Shown here: positions 19,617 to 27,582 of the stretch, piece by piece
How the letters are laid out: every line of letters starts with the position of its first letter
Numbering within the stretch: position 1 is the first letter of the stretch
NCBI GenBank assembly: GCA_903919715.1
Contig: CAIXJC010000012.1
Location: 144,062 to 208,061 of the forward strand
Reading direction: 5' to 3'
DNA: 64,000 nt
Source of the DNA: an uncultured bacterium
Lineage (GTDB): Bacteria; Planctomycetota; Phycisphaerae; Phycisphaerales; SM1A02
The notes under the pieces: model-generated
Database searches by the model: none
What the model was told of the DNA's origin: nothing
What the model saw: only the letters and a program-made list of their open reading frames with translations
Program-made: the position numbers and the translations under genes

Positions 19617-20067
19617 TGGCATCCCCATTCTTGGAGTCAAAGTATCCCTGGCGATCAACTGGCTCGGATGGCCTGCGATCTGGATTGGGATCATCGCCGA
19701 GTCGGAGAGCGATCCGCGTTGCGCAACGGAATTCTCTTCCAACTGGATCGCGCACGATTGCGAGAACATCGCAGGGCGCGCCTGATTCCGCTTTGTCAAT
19801 ATTGACTTGAAATTCGAAGTCGCTCCAGGGAGGGTCGCAACGGCCCGAAAGATCGTGCGCCTTCGGCCATTCTTCCGCTCCTTCCACGAGCACGCTTGCG
19901 AGTAACTCATCCAGTAAGGCTGCCGCCATCACGGCACGTTCGCCGCGCTGTTGATCCATGAGTGCACGTGCAGCCAATGAGACGATCGCCCCGAGGCCAA
20001 TCGCCAAAATGATTCCAGCGATCACAACCTCCATAAGTGCGAATGCTCGACGTTGACTCTTTACCAC
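19603..20067 (-). CDS. gspI: Type II secretion minor pseudopilin GspI
   Basis: 154 residues with a short basic leader and the sequence RRA-FALMEVVIAGIILAIGLGAIVS; Glu is at +5 and the residue before the cleavage site is Ala instead of Gly. GspI family features follow in the QQRGERAVMAAALLDELLAS stretch. The GTG start at 20067 lies inside the end of gspH (7-base overlap), which suggests translational coupling. Two Cys in the middle could form a disulfide. Confidence 0.85.
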   Translation of the reverse strand: MVKSQRRAFALMEVVIAGIILAIGLGAIVSLAARALMDQQRGERAVMAAALLDELLASVLVEGAEEWPKAHDLSGRCDPPWSDFEFQVNIDKAESGAPCDVLAIVRDPVGREFRCATRIALRLGDDPNPDRRPSEPVDRQGYFDSKNGDANATK

Positions 20068-20633
20068 TTTTCGCCTCGCGTTCCGTATTGATCGAGATCA
20101 ACCGCCTCGCGCGCTTGAATTGGTGGCGAGCCCGCATCAACTCGCACGGGTGTGACTGAATTCGAATCAAGGCGCAGAACGGTATCGATTGAACCCGAAA
20201 TCAAATGCATCGCGACGCTTGGTCGACCACCACCGGGAACTGTTGGGATGAGCCAATCAGTGCCAGAAACATCGACTCCGTCAACGGAAAGTTCTGTGAG
20301 CTCCATACCTCGTGGCAGCGCGACTGGCGTCATGCGTCGATCGGCGACCCATTCATATTTTGAGTGGTCACCGTCTTCGCTCGTCGCTGATGGATCTCGA
20401 TCCTTGATCAACAATGTGAGCCAGCCTGTTTCTGGATCTTGCCACAGTGCGATTTGCTGTGGTGAAGTTGCATCGCGAAATGCGTACATCGAGAGGAGAT
20501 CGCACATTTTTTCGACAGCGTTTTCATGTTCCGCCTTCAACGTTCGAGTGAGCCGAGGCACAATCATCGCACTGAGCACCGCAAGAATGATGATCGCGAT
20601 GATGACTTCTATCAGTGTGAACGCTCGGCGCAT
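20061..20633 (-). CDS. gspH: Type II secretion minor pseudopilin GspH
   Basis: 190 residues starting with a minimal leader MRRA and then FTLIEVIIAIIILAVLSAMIVP, with Glu at +5 and Ala before the cleavage site. The body (DLLSMYAFRDATSPQQIALW, LLIKDRDP) follows the GspH/FimT pattern of a beta-rich domain after the long helix. It stands eight bases after gspG and overlaps gspI. The assignment as H rather than a second G is based on size, gene order and the absence of a GspG calcium loop. Confidence 0.82.
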   Translation of the reverse strand: MRRAFTLIEVIIAIIILAVLSAMIVPRLTRTLKAEHENAVEKMCDLLSMYAFRDATSPQQIALWQDPETGWLTLLIKDRDPSATSEDGDHSKYEWVADRRMTPVALPRGMELTELSVDGVDVSGTDWLIPTVPGGGRPSVAMHLISGSIDTVLRLDSNSVTPVRVDAGSPPIQAREAVDLDQYGTRGEKW

Positions 20634-20641
20634 TGTTGTCG

Positions 20642-21085
20642 CTACTCCATCCCATTGACGATGTCTTTGTTGTCGCCTTCGCCGCCAGGTTGTCCGTCGG
20701 CGCCATACGAAATGAGATCGAAGTCCTTATTGAATTCTCCAGGGATGATGATGACATACGCATGTCCCCACGGATCAATGAGCGCCTTTTTGTTGTCGAG
20801 GTACGGATCATCGCCTTCCGCCAGTACTTCAAGTTCAAAGTCCTCTGGACACCGACTGAGCCCTGCTTCAGTCATATAAAGCCGAACTTGTTGTGCGAGC
20901 GCTGCGGCCTCAGTCTTGGCGCGCTTGTCCTTCGCAGATCCAATAAACTTTGTGAGCCGTGGGACGAAGATTGCCGCCATGATCGCAACGATCGTGACCG
21001 CCACAATGACTTCGATCAAACTGAATGCGCGTCGAATTGAACGGCGCTGACGGTGGGCAGAATGGAGATGGTGGGGCATTGACAT
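20642..21085 (-). CDS. gspG: Type II secretion major pseudopilin GspG
   Basis: 147 residues. A 19-residue basic leader precedes FSLIEVIVAVTIVAIMAAIFVPRL, with Glu at +5. The GspG core follows (AAALAQQVRLYMTEAG, DPYLDNKKALIDPWGHAY) and ends in the calcium-loop sequence SYGADGQPGGEGDNKDI. It polymerises into the periplasmic pseudopilus that pushes substrates through GspD. The ATG at 21085 has GAGG six bases upstream. It is 67 bases after gspF, the widest gap inside the operon. Confidence 0.95.
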   Translation of the reverse strand: MSMPHHLHSAHRQRRSIRRAFSLIEVIVAVTIVAIMAAIFVPRLTKFIGSAKDKRAKTEAAALAQQVRLYMTEAGLSRCPEDFELEVLAEGDDPYLDNKKALIDPWGHAYVIIIPGEFNKDFDLISYGADGQPGGEGDNKDIVNGME

Positions 21086-21152
21086 TGGAACCTCATAAAA
21101 AGTTGTCTGTACAAAGATGCGAGAAAATCCGTGCGAAATCGAGAGGAATCGA

Positions 21153-22403
21153 TCAACCGCCGATGGCGGATTGAAGTTCGAGAAGAGGAAGGAGGATGCC
21201 GAGCAAAACGAATCCGGCGACGAGTCCCATCACGATGAGAAGGATTGGTGGGAGTGCCTTGGTAAAAACCTTAAGGGAGTTGTTGACTTGACGATCAAAG
21301 GCGGTTGCTGCGTGCATCAGCATGGGTTCCAGCCGACCGGATCGTTCGCCGATATTTACGATTTGAATCAGGAGCGGAGGAAAGAATCCAGATCGTTCGA
21401 GCGGATCTGCCAACGATGACCCGGTCATCACTCGTTCCTGAACTTCGTCGATTGCCGACATCATCGCGGCATTTCCCAGTGTGTCTCGAACAACGCGAAG
21501 AGCTTGGAGAATCGGAATGCCAGCGGACACCAGCGTTCCAAGAGTGCGGGTAAATCTTGCGACAGCAACGTCGCGTAACAGAACGCCAAGAATTGGAATG
21601 CGAAGAAGAGTCAAATCCAAAAGCATTCGATTCTTTGGTTGAGCGATCCAGTTCCGCCAGCCAATGACGAGGCCAACGACGGTGAGGGCGATTGCCCACC
21701 ACCATCCCGTTATGAATGCCGCAAGTCCAAGCAACACCCTCGTCGGAAAAGGAAGGATCATTCCAGGCTGCCCGGTGATCGGAGCCATCAGTCGAGGCAG
21801 GACGAACGTCACAAGTACGACGACGCTGATCGAGATCAGCCCTGCGACGATCATTGGATACACGGTTGCTCCAACTACTTCGCGGCGCAGTTCCACGGAC
21901 CGATCCAGAAGGTCGGCGAGTTGATGAAGCACTTCCGCATTGCGACCCGAAGCATCGGCGGCGCGAAACATGCCGACCGTCATGTCGTCAAACGGCGGAC
22001 CATATTCCTTTGCAGCCTGATGCAGCGGGATACCAGCTTCGACACGGTCGATGAGAAAGTCGAGAATGACAGGGAGCGCACGTCCCGTGGCTTGGCGCCG
22101 AGCAGTGCGAAGCGATTGCATCAGTGGGAGGCCAGCTTCAAGCGCAGTAGCAATCTCTCGTATGAAACTCGTGAGATCAGTCCGCGACATCGACGGGCGC
22201 CCAGTTCGATTTCGCGCAGAGATGGAAAATTTCTTCGCTGCACCGAGGCGAGTTGGCTTTCCATGGGGCTCTGTTGCGTCTTCAATCGAAATCGGGACGA
22301 TTCCATTGCGAGCCAATATCCGAATTGCGTCGGCACGATCTTCCGCTTGGATCGTTCCGCCACTCGAAGCAGCTCCAAGTCCTTGATATCGAAAAGTCAG
22401 CAT
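21153..22403 (-). CDS. gspF: Type II secretion inner-membrane protein GspF
   Basis: 416 residues with two GspF/PilC repeats: cytoplasmic helical domains (LTSFIREIATALEAGLPLMQSL; VARFTRTLGTLVSAGIPILQAL) and membrane helices around 180-205, 225-265 and 385-410. Family signatures FPPLLIQIVNIGERSGRLEPML and the N-terminal strand MLTFRYQGLGA are present. It anchors the pseudopilus assembly machine next to GspE and GspL. Normal length, 16 bases after gspE. Confidence 0.95.
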   Translation of the reverse strand: MLTFRYQGLGAASSGGTIQAEDRADAIRILARNGIVPISIEDATEPHGKPTRLGAAKKFSISARNRTGRPSMSRTDLTSFIREIATALEAGLPLMQSLRTARRQATGRALPVILDFLIDRVEAGIPLHQAAKEYGPPFDDMTVGMFRAADASGRNAEVLHQLADLLDRSVELRREVVGATVYPMIVAGLISISVVVLVTFVLPRLMAPITGQPGMILPFPTRVLLGLAAFITGWWWAIALTVVGLVIGWRNWIAQPKNRMLLDLTLLRIPILGVLLRDVAVARFTRTLGTLVSAGIPILQALRVVRDTLGNAAMMSAIDEVQERVMTGSSLADPLERSGFFPPLLIQIVNIGERSGRLEPMLMHAATAFDRQVNNSLKVFTKALPPILLIVMGLVAGFVLLGILLPLLELQSAIGG

Positions 22404-22419
22404 CGTCGTCCTTTATGGC

Positions 22420-24060
22420 TTATGGCTCAAAGTCATCAACATCTTGAGTGGCGCGAAGGACTTCGGCAATCGTTGTCGCTCCTTCTTGCGCTTTTTTCAT
22501 GCCATCCAGTCGCATGTTCGTGAACTCTGGGCCAGCAAGTTCTTTCAGCTCAGTCACGGACAATCGTTTCGTGATGCCATTTCGCAGCGCTGGATTCATG
22601 CGCAGCAATTCAAAGAAACCGAGTCGTGATCGGAACCCAGTCTTCTTGCATTCTTCGCATCCGACGGCACGCCATTCGCCTGCACTGAATCCAGCGATTT
22701 CAACTGGCGTCAAACGCGATTTTGTGTCATCAGTCAGTGGTGCCTGCGTCTTGCAACGAGTGCAGAGCCGCCGTCCTAGTCGTTGGGCTAGCAGCCCTTC
22801 GAGCACGCTTGCCACCAAGAATGGCTCTGCGCCCATATCGACGAGTCGGCCGATACTGGAGATCGCATCGTTCGTGTGAAGCGTTGAAAGGAGGAGATGT
22901 CCCGTGAGCGCCGATCGGATCGCAATATCCACTGTTTCAGTGTCTCGAATTTCTCCCACAAGAATCACGTCAGGATCTTGTCGCAGAATGGCGCGCAGTC
23001 CGATCGAAAACGTTAGCCCTCGTTTGGGATTAACAGGAATCTGGTTGACTCCAGCCAATTCATATTCAACCGGATCTTCAATCGTGATAATTTTCTTGCG
23101 AGGGTCGTAGAGTTTGCTCAGCGCCGCATAGAGCGTCGTCGTTTTTCCAGATCCAGTTGGCCCAGTAACGAGGAGCAATCCGTGTGGTTTTTCGATGAGC
23201 CGATCCATCGTGTGACGATGCGGTTCGCTCATTCCTAAACTTTGAAGATCGAGCGGCAGATTGCTCTTGTCGAGAATACGCATGACGATGCTCTCGCCAT
23301 AAATCGTCGGGACCGTGGAGACACGCAAGTCAACTTTGCGACCTTCGAAGCGCAAAGTGATGTGCCCGTCCTGCGGAACATATCGCTCGGCGATGTTCAT
23401 CATCGCCATGATCTTCACTCGGCCAATGAGTGCGGCTTGCAAATGCTTGGGTGGCGGAGGCTGCTCGATGAGCACTCCGTCAACGCGGTACTTAATCTTG
23501 AGGTCATTCTCGAACGGCTCAATATGGATGTCGCTCGTTCGACTTTGGATCGCCTCCAAAATGAATAGATTGACGAGATTAATGAGCGTGGGTTGCTCAG
23601 CCATCCGATGCACGTCGGCCGCTTCAATTTCGTCAACATTTCGATCGGATTCTTCAGTTGGCGATTCACTATTGCCTGCGAGCGACTCGGCGACCCGTGC
23701 GGCGGTTGTTCCGTAGGCACGCCGCATAAGTTCACCGAATGCTTCCGGCTCAACACCAGTACGGCTGACGGGAAGTTTCGCAATTGCCGCAATTTCATCG
23801 GCGGCTCCGACATCGAGTGGATTGAACATCGCAACGATGAGCCGACCGCGCTCAATTCGAAGGGGAACTGCGCGAACTCGAACTGCAACTTCAGCGGTCA
23901 GCAATGCGATAGCAATTAGGTCAGTTTCTGGTGGTTTTTCAACCCATGAAATTCCGAGAATTCGACAACGTTCACGGATTTTGGCTGTTTCAGCCTCCGC
24001 ACTCGCAGGAGTGATATCGGTTGGCTTTGCGCCGAGTTGAAGTTCGCTGGCAGGTGTCAT
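22420..24060 (-). CDS. gspE: Type II secretion ATPase GspE
   Basis: 546-residue secretion ATPase. The N-terminal T2SSE domain (residues 30-130) is followed by the core: the Asp-box segment ITIEDPVEYEL, Walker A GPTGSGKT at 300-307, Walker B ILVGE at 366-370, the His box LLSTLHTNDA, and a four-Cys zinc site made of CTRC (433-436) and CEEC further on. All catalytic residues appear intact. It powers pseudopilin assembly and docks on the GspL-like protein. It begins four bases after the preceding secreted-protein gene, which places that gene in the same operon. Confidence 0.97.
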   Translation of the reverse strand: MTPASELQLGAKPTDITPASAEAETAKIRERCRILGISWVEKPPETDLIAIALLTAEVAVRVRAVPLRIERGRLIVAMFNPLDVGAADEIAAIAKLPVSRTGVEPEAFGELMRRAYGTTAARVAESLAGNSESPTEESDRNVDEIEAADVHRMAEQPTLINLVNLFILEAIQSRTSDIHIEPFENDLKIKYRVDGVLIEQPPPPKHLQAALIGRVKIMAMMNIAERYVPQDGHITLRFEGRKVDLRVSTVPTIYGESIVMRILDKSNLPLDLQSLGMSEPHRHTMDRLIEKPHGLLLVTGPTGSGKTTTLYAALSKLYDPRKKIITIEDPVEYELAGVNQIPVNPKRGLTFSIGLRAILRQDPDVILVGEIRDTETVDIAIRSALTGHLLLSTLHTNDAISSIGRLVDMGAEPFLVASVLEGLLAQRLGRRLCTRCKTQAPLTDDTKSRLTPVEIAGFSAGEWRAVGCEECKKTGFRSRLGFFELLRMNPALRNGITKRLSVTELKELAGPEFTNMRLDGMKKAQEGATTIAEVLRATQDVDDFEP

Positions 24061-24063
24061 AGG

Positions 24064-25401
24064 TCAGTCGATTGTCTTTGCAGGCGGTGATTGTGGCTGG
24101 CTGCGCCCATTCTCAGGTCGCGAAAGCATCTTTGAGTCCGCACCGTTTCGGCCGCGGGGGCCATCTGTTGCGGGGCTCAAGCTTGGAGCATTACTTCCTT
24201 CTTTCGGAGCGACCATCGGTCGATTCGCCGCAGAAGCAATTTTTGCAGCACCAGGAAGTTGTAGCGCAAGTTCAGGTCCGACAATCGCGGCAATTTTTTC
24301 GCGTGTCTTTGAATCCATTGCATCTCTCTCGGCATGCATTGCCTGATATGGATCTCGCGGCGCCTTCTCAGCGTTGGCGGCTCCCTGATTCAGCCTGCGT
24401 CTTGTTTCTTCGGTCTGCTTCTTGGGCTCTTCGACTCGGTACAGCGCAGCAAGCTGCACTCGCCAACCTTCGTAGAAAGTCACATACTCCACCTCGAGCG
24501 CATTGAGTTGCGAAAGTTGCTCAGGAGAAAGCCCCGAGAGTTCGCGCGCTGCGGCAAAATAAGGAATCATTGGACTTGGACGAAAAACCGCTGGATATGC
24601 AGTCGAAAGAGCCTTTGTGCGAAAGACTGGTCCCCACTGTGTTCCGTATGCAGTGGCGATCGTTTCGATCGAACGCTCTTGGAGGTCACGCAATGCAACG
24701 CGGGTTGCCACGATCAATTCCAATTCTTTCAGGCCGCGCGTAAAATCTTGTGCAACCATGGACTCCTTGATCGGGTCTTGTGATATGTTCATTTGATTTG
24801 CGCGGGCGAGAAGCGCCGCATCCAATCCAACCTCGTATTGATCGAGCGTCTCTTTCGCCGCAAGCATGACGTCAGGCGGGACTTCGCACTCTCTCGAAAT
24901 CTGACGCAAATCAATGCTCTCTCCGCTGAGTAGTCCTCGAGGGAGTTCCTTTTCGCGTCGCATCGCACGTTCAAGCTGAGGCCATCTTTGCTGTTGTTCG
25001 TCGCTCAGCACGCTTCGAATATTGTCGATAAACCGTTGCTTCAGCCGCGCCTTCTCCTGCGACCACTTGTTGATCGGCCCCATGATGACTCCCATCGCGC
25101 CTTTGTCGCCGGCGCTGATGATCTGGTCTTTCATTCCCTTCATCTGGTCGCGCAATCCATCTACGCCGACCTTGAAGTCCCCAGAGTAATCATGCAAGAG
25201 ACTTTCAACTGTTGGCTCTTGCCACTCTTCAAGCGCTAAGAAATCGATGAAGATCGTTATGTCGCGGTTCAAGTAGTCGGGCTGAAAAGCTTCGACGAAT
25301 CCCGCTTGAATTCCCAACTGAGCGTGGGCCGCTGTTGTTGCCACGCTTGCGCTGAAAATGAGTGCGGCGATGAAAGAACGCATGGTGAAAATCTGATTCA
25401 T
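24064..25401 (-). CDS. Unknown exported helical protein, first gene of the secretion operon
   Basis: 445 residues with a clear signal peptide (MRSFIAALIFSASVATTAAHA). The mature part is largely helical and rich in Glu, Gln, Arg and Ala, with segments such as RLKQRFIDNIRSVLSDEQQQRWPQLERAMRREKE that recall the LTxxQ/Spy-like helical fold (a conserved L-S-x-E-Q just before a helix occurs twice: VLSDEQQQ and GLSPEQLSQL). The C-terminal 60 residues are disordered, rich in Pro, Ser and Asn. I recognise no named family. It ends four bases before gspE, so it is probably made together with the secretion system, perhaps as a periplasmic assembly factor or a main substrate. ATG 25401 has AGGA upstream; 25383 is possible. 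Confidence 0.72.
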   Translation of the reverse strand: MNQIFTMRSFIAALIFSASVATTAAHAQLGIQAGFVEAFQPDYLNRDITIFIDFLALEEWQEPTVESLLHDYSGDFKVGVDGLRDQMKGMKDQIISAGDKGAMGVIMGPINKWSQEKARLKQRFIDNIRSVLSDEQQQRWPQLERAMRREKELPRGLLSGESIDLRQISRECEVPPDVMLAAKETLDQYEVGLDAALLARANQMNISQDPIKESMVAQDFTRGLKELELIVATRVALRDLQERSIETIATAYGTQWGPVFRTKALSTAYPAVFRPSPMIPYFAAARELSGLSPEQLSQLNALEVEYVTFYEGWRVQLAALYRVEEPKKQTEETRRRLNQGAANAEKAPRDPYQAMHAERDAMDSKTREKIAAIVGPELALQLPGAAKIASAANRPMVAPKEGSNAPSLSPATDGPRGRNGADSKMLSRPENGRSQPQSPPAKTID

Positions 25402-25492
25402 GGTTTGGAATCCTGGTTGGGCGGTAGAAAAGTCCATACAGAACGCCCAAGTCCCAGTGATATGGCAGAAAATTTAGTGATTTAGCCCTGTA

Positions 25493-25517
25493 TTTGCCGT
25501 GCAAATGCACCGGCAAA
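25493..25517. promoter_or_regulatory. Inverted repeat upstream of the secretion operon
   Basis: Arms TTTGCC...GGCAAA enclose inner arms GTGC and GCAC, with one extra base in one arm. It lies 92 bases ahead of the first gene of the operon and 88 bases after the CoA-transferase stop codon. No T-run follows on either strand, so an operator or leader hairpin is more likely than a terminator. The remainder of 25402-25604 shows nothing else I can call. Confidence 0.4.
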
Positions 25518-25604
25518 CTTGCGAAAATTGCATTGGAAATACGTGGTCCTATAACCTGCAAAAAAGTCGCCAGAAGGTTGCACTCATGCTTTTTTGAGCA
25601 GAGA

Positions 25605-26309
25605 TCAGGATGAAGCTCGAACCGTTCGCTGTTCTATGCGCTTAACGCTCGTCGTTTGGACGATTCGGTCGACAAAAATCCCAGGCGTATGGATTTGGTC
25701 TGGGTCAAGTTGTCCAATCGGCACCAATTGTTCGACTTCCGCAACGCAGATCTTGCCGCAGGTTGCGACCATTGGATTAAAGTTGCGGGCGGTTTTGCGA
25801 TAAATCAGGTTGCCGAACGCGTCGCCTTTCCAAGCTTTGACGAGCGAAACATCGGCGCGAATCGCTCGCTCAAGCACAAAGGTTTCGCCGTCAAAAATCT
25901 CGTGCGGTTTCCCCTCGGCAACCTGCGTTGACAAGCCAGTGCGGGTGTAAAAAGCTGGGATTCCGGCGCCGCCGGCACGGAGTCTTTCGGCCAGGGTTCC
26001 TTGAGGAGTGAATTCGACTTCAAGTTCGCCCGCCATGAATTGTCGCTCGAATTCTGCATTTTCGCCTACGTAACTTGAAATCATTCGACGAATCTGACGG
26101 GTTTTCAGTAGCAATCCAAGCCCCCAGTCGTCGACGCCAGCGTTATTGCTTGCAATCGTTAATCCTGTGACATGGCTGTCGCGCAGTGCGACGATGAGAT
26201 TCTCTGGAATCCCGCAAAGTCCGAATCCGCCGACCGCAATCAGCAGGTTGTCTCGGAGTATCCCGTTGAGCGCCTCTGCGCACGATTGATGAACCTTGTT
26301 CACGGTCAT
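25605..26309 (-). CDS. scoA: 3-oxoacid CoA-transferase subunit A
   Basis: 234-residue CoA-transferase family I alpha subunit, which with a B subunit moves CoA between succinyl-CoA and acetoacetate or similar acids. The signature VGGFGLCGIPENLI is at residues 27-39, followed by NNAGVDDWGLGLLL and the end KICVAEVEQLVP...DQIHTPGIFVDRIV. The catalytic Glu sits in the B subunit, which is not found in this window, so the enzyme cannot be complete from this locus. The ATG at 26309 gives the standard family start (NKVHQSCAEAL). An upstream ATG at 26369 would overlap the divergent carrier gene and add a non-family leader. Confidence 0.88.
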   Translation of the reverse strand: MTVNKVHQSCAEALNGILRDNLLIAVGGFGLCGIPENLIVALRDSHVTGLTIASNNAGVDDWGLGLLLKTRQIRRMISSYVGENAEFERQFMAGELEVEFTPQGTLAERLRAGGAGIPAFYTRTGLSTQVAEGKPHEIFDGETFVLERAIRADVSLVKAWKGDAFGNLIYRKTARNFNPMVATCGKICVAEVEQLVPIGQLDPDQIHTPGIFVDRIVQTTSVKRIEQRTVRASS

Positions 26310-26349
26310 TGGGGGCGCAGTGTAGGCAAGTGCACTAGGCTCGTCTGCC

Positions 26350-27582
26350 GTGCGAACGTTGATCGTCATATTGATTTTCTTGTCGGCTATGCCCGACACA
26401 ATGGCGGCACCCGTTGTCAAGGAACTCTTCATGGATCGGTATGGCGCCAGCCACGGCTTGGCTCAGATGTTCAACGGCATCAACTTATTGGGAGCATTCG
26501 CCGCACTGCCGTTGTTGTGGGTTACGCGAGGGAAGAACTGTTCAGTCGGACTTGTGATTTGGGGCTCAGTTGCGGACGCAATCCTCCTTGGTGCGATGGC
26601 TCTTCCACTTGGGCTTGGTTGGACTCTTGTGGTGCGTGGACTTGAGGGAGTGACCGACGTGATCGTCTTTGCAGCTCTCTTCGACTTGGTTCGACGTTCG
26701 TCCCGTGGGCATGTCGGAGTTGGGATGGGAGTCGCATCGACTCCGCTGTTGATGGGGCTTGGATTTGGAGCGATGTTCGGTGGTTTCGTTGTCCGGCAAG
26801 CCGCAGGAGGCGCGTCCGCTGATTGGCTCTTTGGTCTGTCAGCTTTTTTCAGCATGATCGTCGCAGTTGTTGCATTCGTAGCGCGTCACCGCTTCCGCAG
26901 TTCCGACAGTGATGCGAAGTTGGATTCTGGGAATATGGCCGGAGGCAGCAGTTCAGAAAGTCCGAGTATTTCAGTTGGCCGAGATCCAATGTGGCCTTCA
27001 TTGGCGATGACTTTTTCAGATCGCGCGACTGGAGGGCTGATTACAGGAACCCTTCCAATCGCCTTGGGGCAGGTACTTGGATATTCACCCATTGCTCGCG
27101 GAGTACTGGTGGGATTGCCGCTCTTATTGATGGCTCTTGGGACGGGTCCTGCGGGATGGCTTTGCGATCGAGTCGGAAGCTTGCGCGTACGAATAGTCGC
27201 GGGGGTCGTCTATGCGGCATCCTTCGCATTGTTGTCAGTCGCTGGTGATCAGGCGCTACCGCTTGGAATTGTGATGGTGATCATCGGGCTTTCTGCAAGC
27301 GCTCTCTTCTCTAGTTCTATCGCACTCGTTATTCGCTCCGGGCCTGCAACGATGGCGCTCGGGGCATTTCGGGGAGCTGGTGATTTTGGATTCCTCAGCG
27401 GAACCGCATTCTCGGTTTTGTTGCTTTCAACGCTCGGCGGCGAAACTCCGACCTATTCAAACTACGCTGCTGTCTTAGCGATATTTGCAGGTTTTCATGC
27501 GTTGACAACAGTGATTGCGGGAATCACCCTGAAGTTGTCACGCGCGAGAAAATGTCCAGCAATTAGTTCGGCGAGCCGATGA
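26350..27582 (+). CDS. Major facilitator superfamily transporter
   Basis: 410-residue polytopic membrane protein, about 12 helices in two halves separated by a polar cytoplasmic loop near residues 180-215 (RHRFRSSDSDAK). Helix 1 starts at the N-terminus (TLIVILIFLSAMPDTMAAPV), which favours the GTG at 26350 over the internal ATG at 26389, since the latter would delete it. The loop after helix 2 holds the MFS-like sequence LPLLWVTRGKN, and LLMALGTGPAGWLCDRVGSLRVR is the matching motif in the second half. The substrate cannot be predicted. It is divergent from the CoA-transferase (40 bases between starts). Its last 20 bases overlap the sigma factor gene tail to tail. Confidence 0.82.
   Translation: MRTLIVILIFLSAMPDTMAAPVVKELFMDRYGASHGLAQMFNGINLLGAFAALPLLWVTRGKNCSVGLVIWGSVADAILLGAMALPLGLGWTLVVRGLEGVTDVIVFAALFDLVRRSSRGHVGVGMGVASTPLLMGLGFGAMFGGFVVRQAAGGASADWLFGLSAFFSMIVAVVAFVARHRFRSSDSDAKLDSGNMAGGSSSESPSISVGRDPMWPSLAMTFSDRATGGLITGTLPIALGQVLGYSPIARGVLVGLPLLLMALGTGPAGWLCDRVGSLRVRIVAGVVYAASFALLSVAGDQALPLGIVMVIIGLSASALFSSSIALVIRSGPATMALGAFRGAGDFGFLSGTAFSVLLLSTLGGETPTYSNYAAVLAIFAGFHALTTVIAGITLKLSRARKCPAISSASR

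Noticed and set aside
26309..26369. Upstream ATG at 26369 as start of scoA
   Set aside because: It would overlap the divergent MFS start and adds 20 residues not found in the family; the ATG at 26309 gives the standard length.
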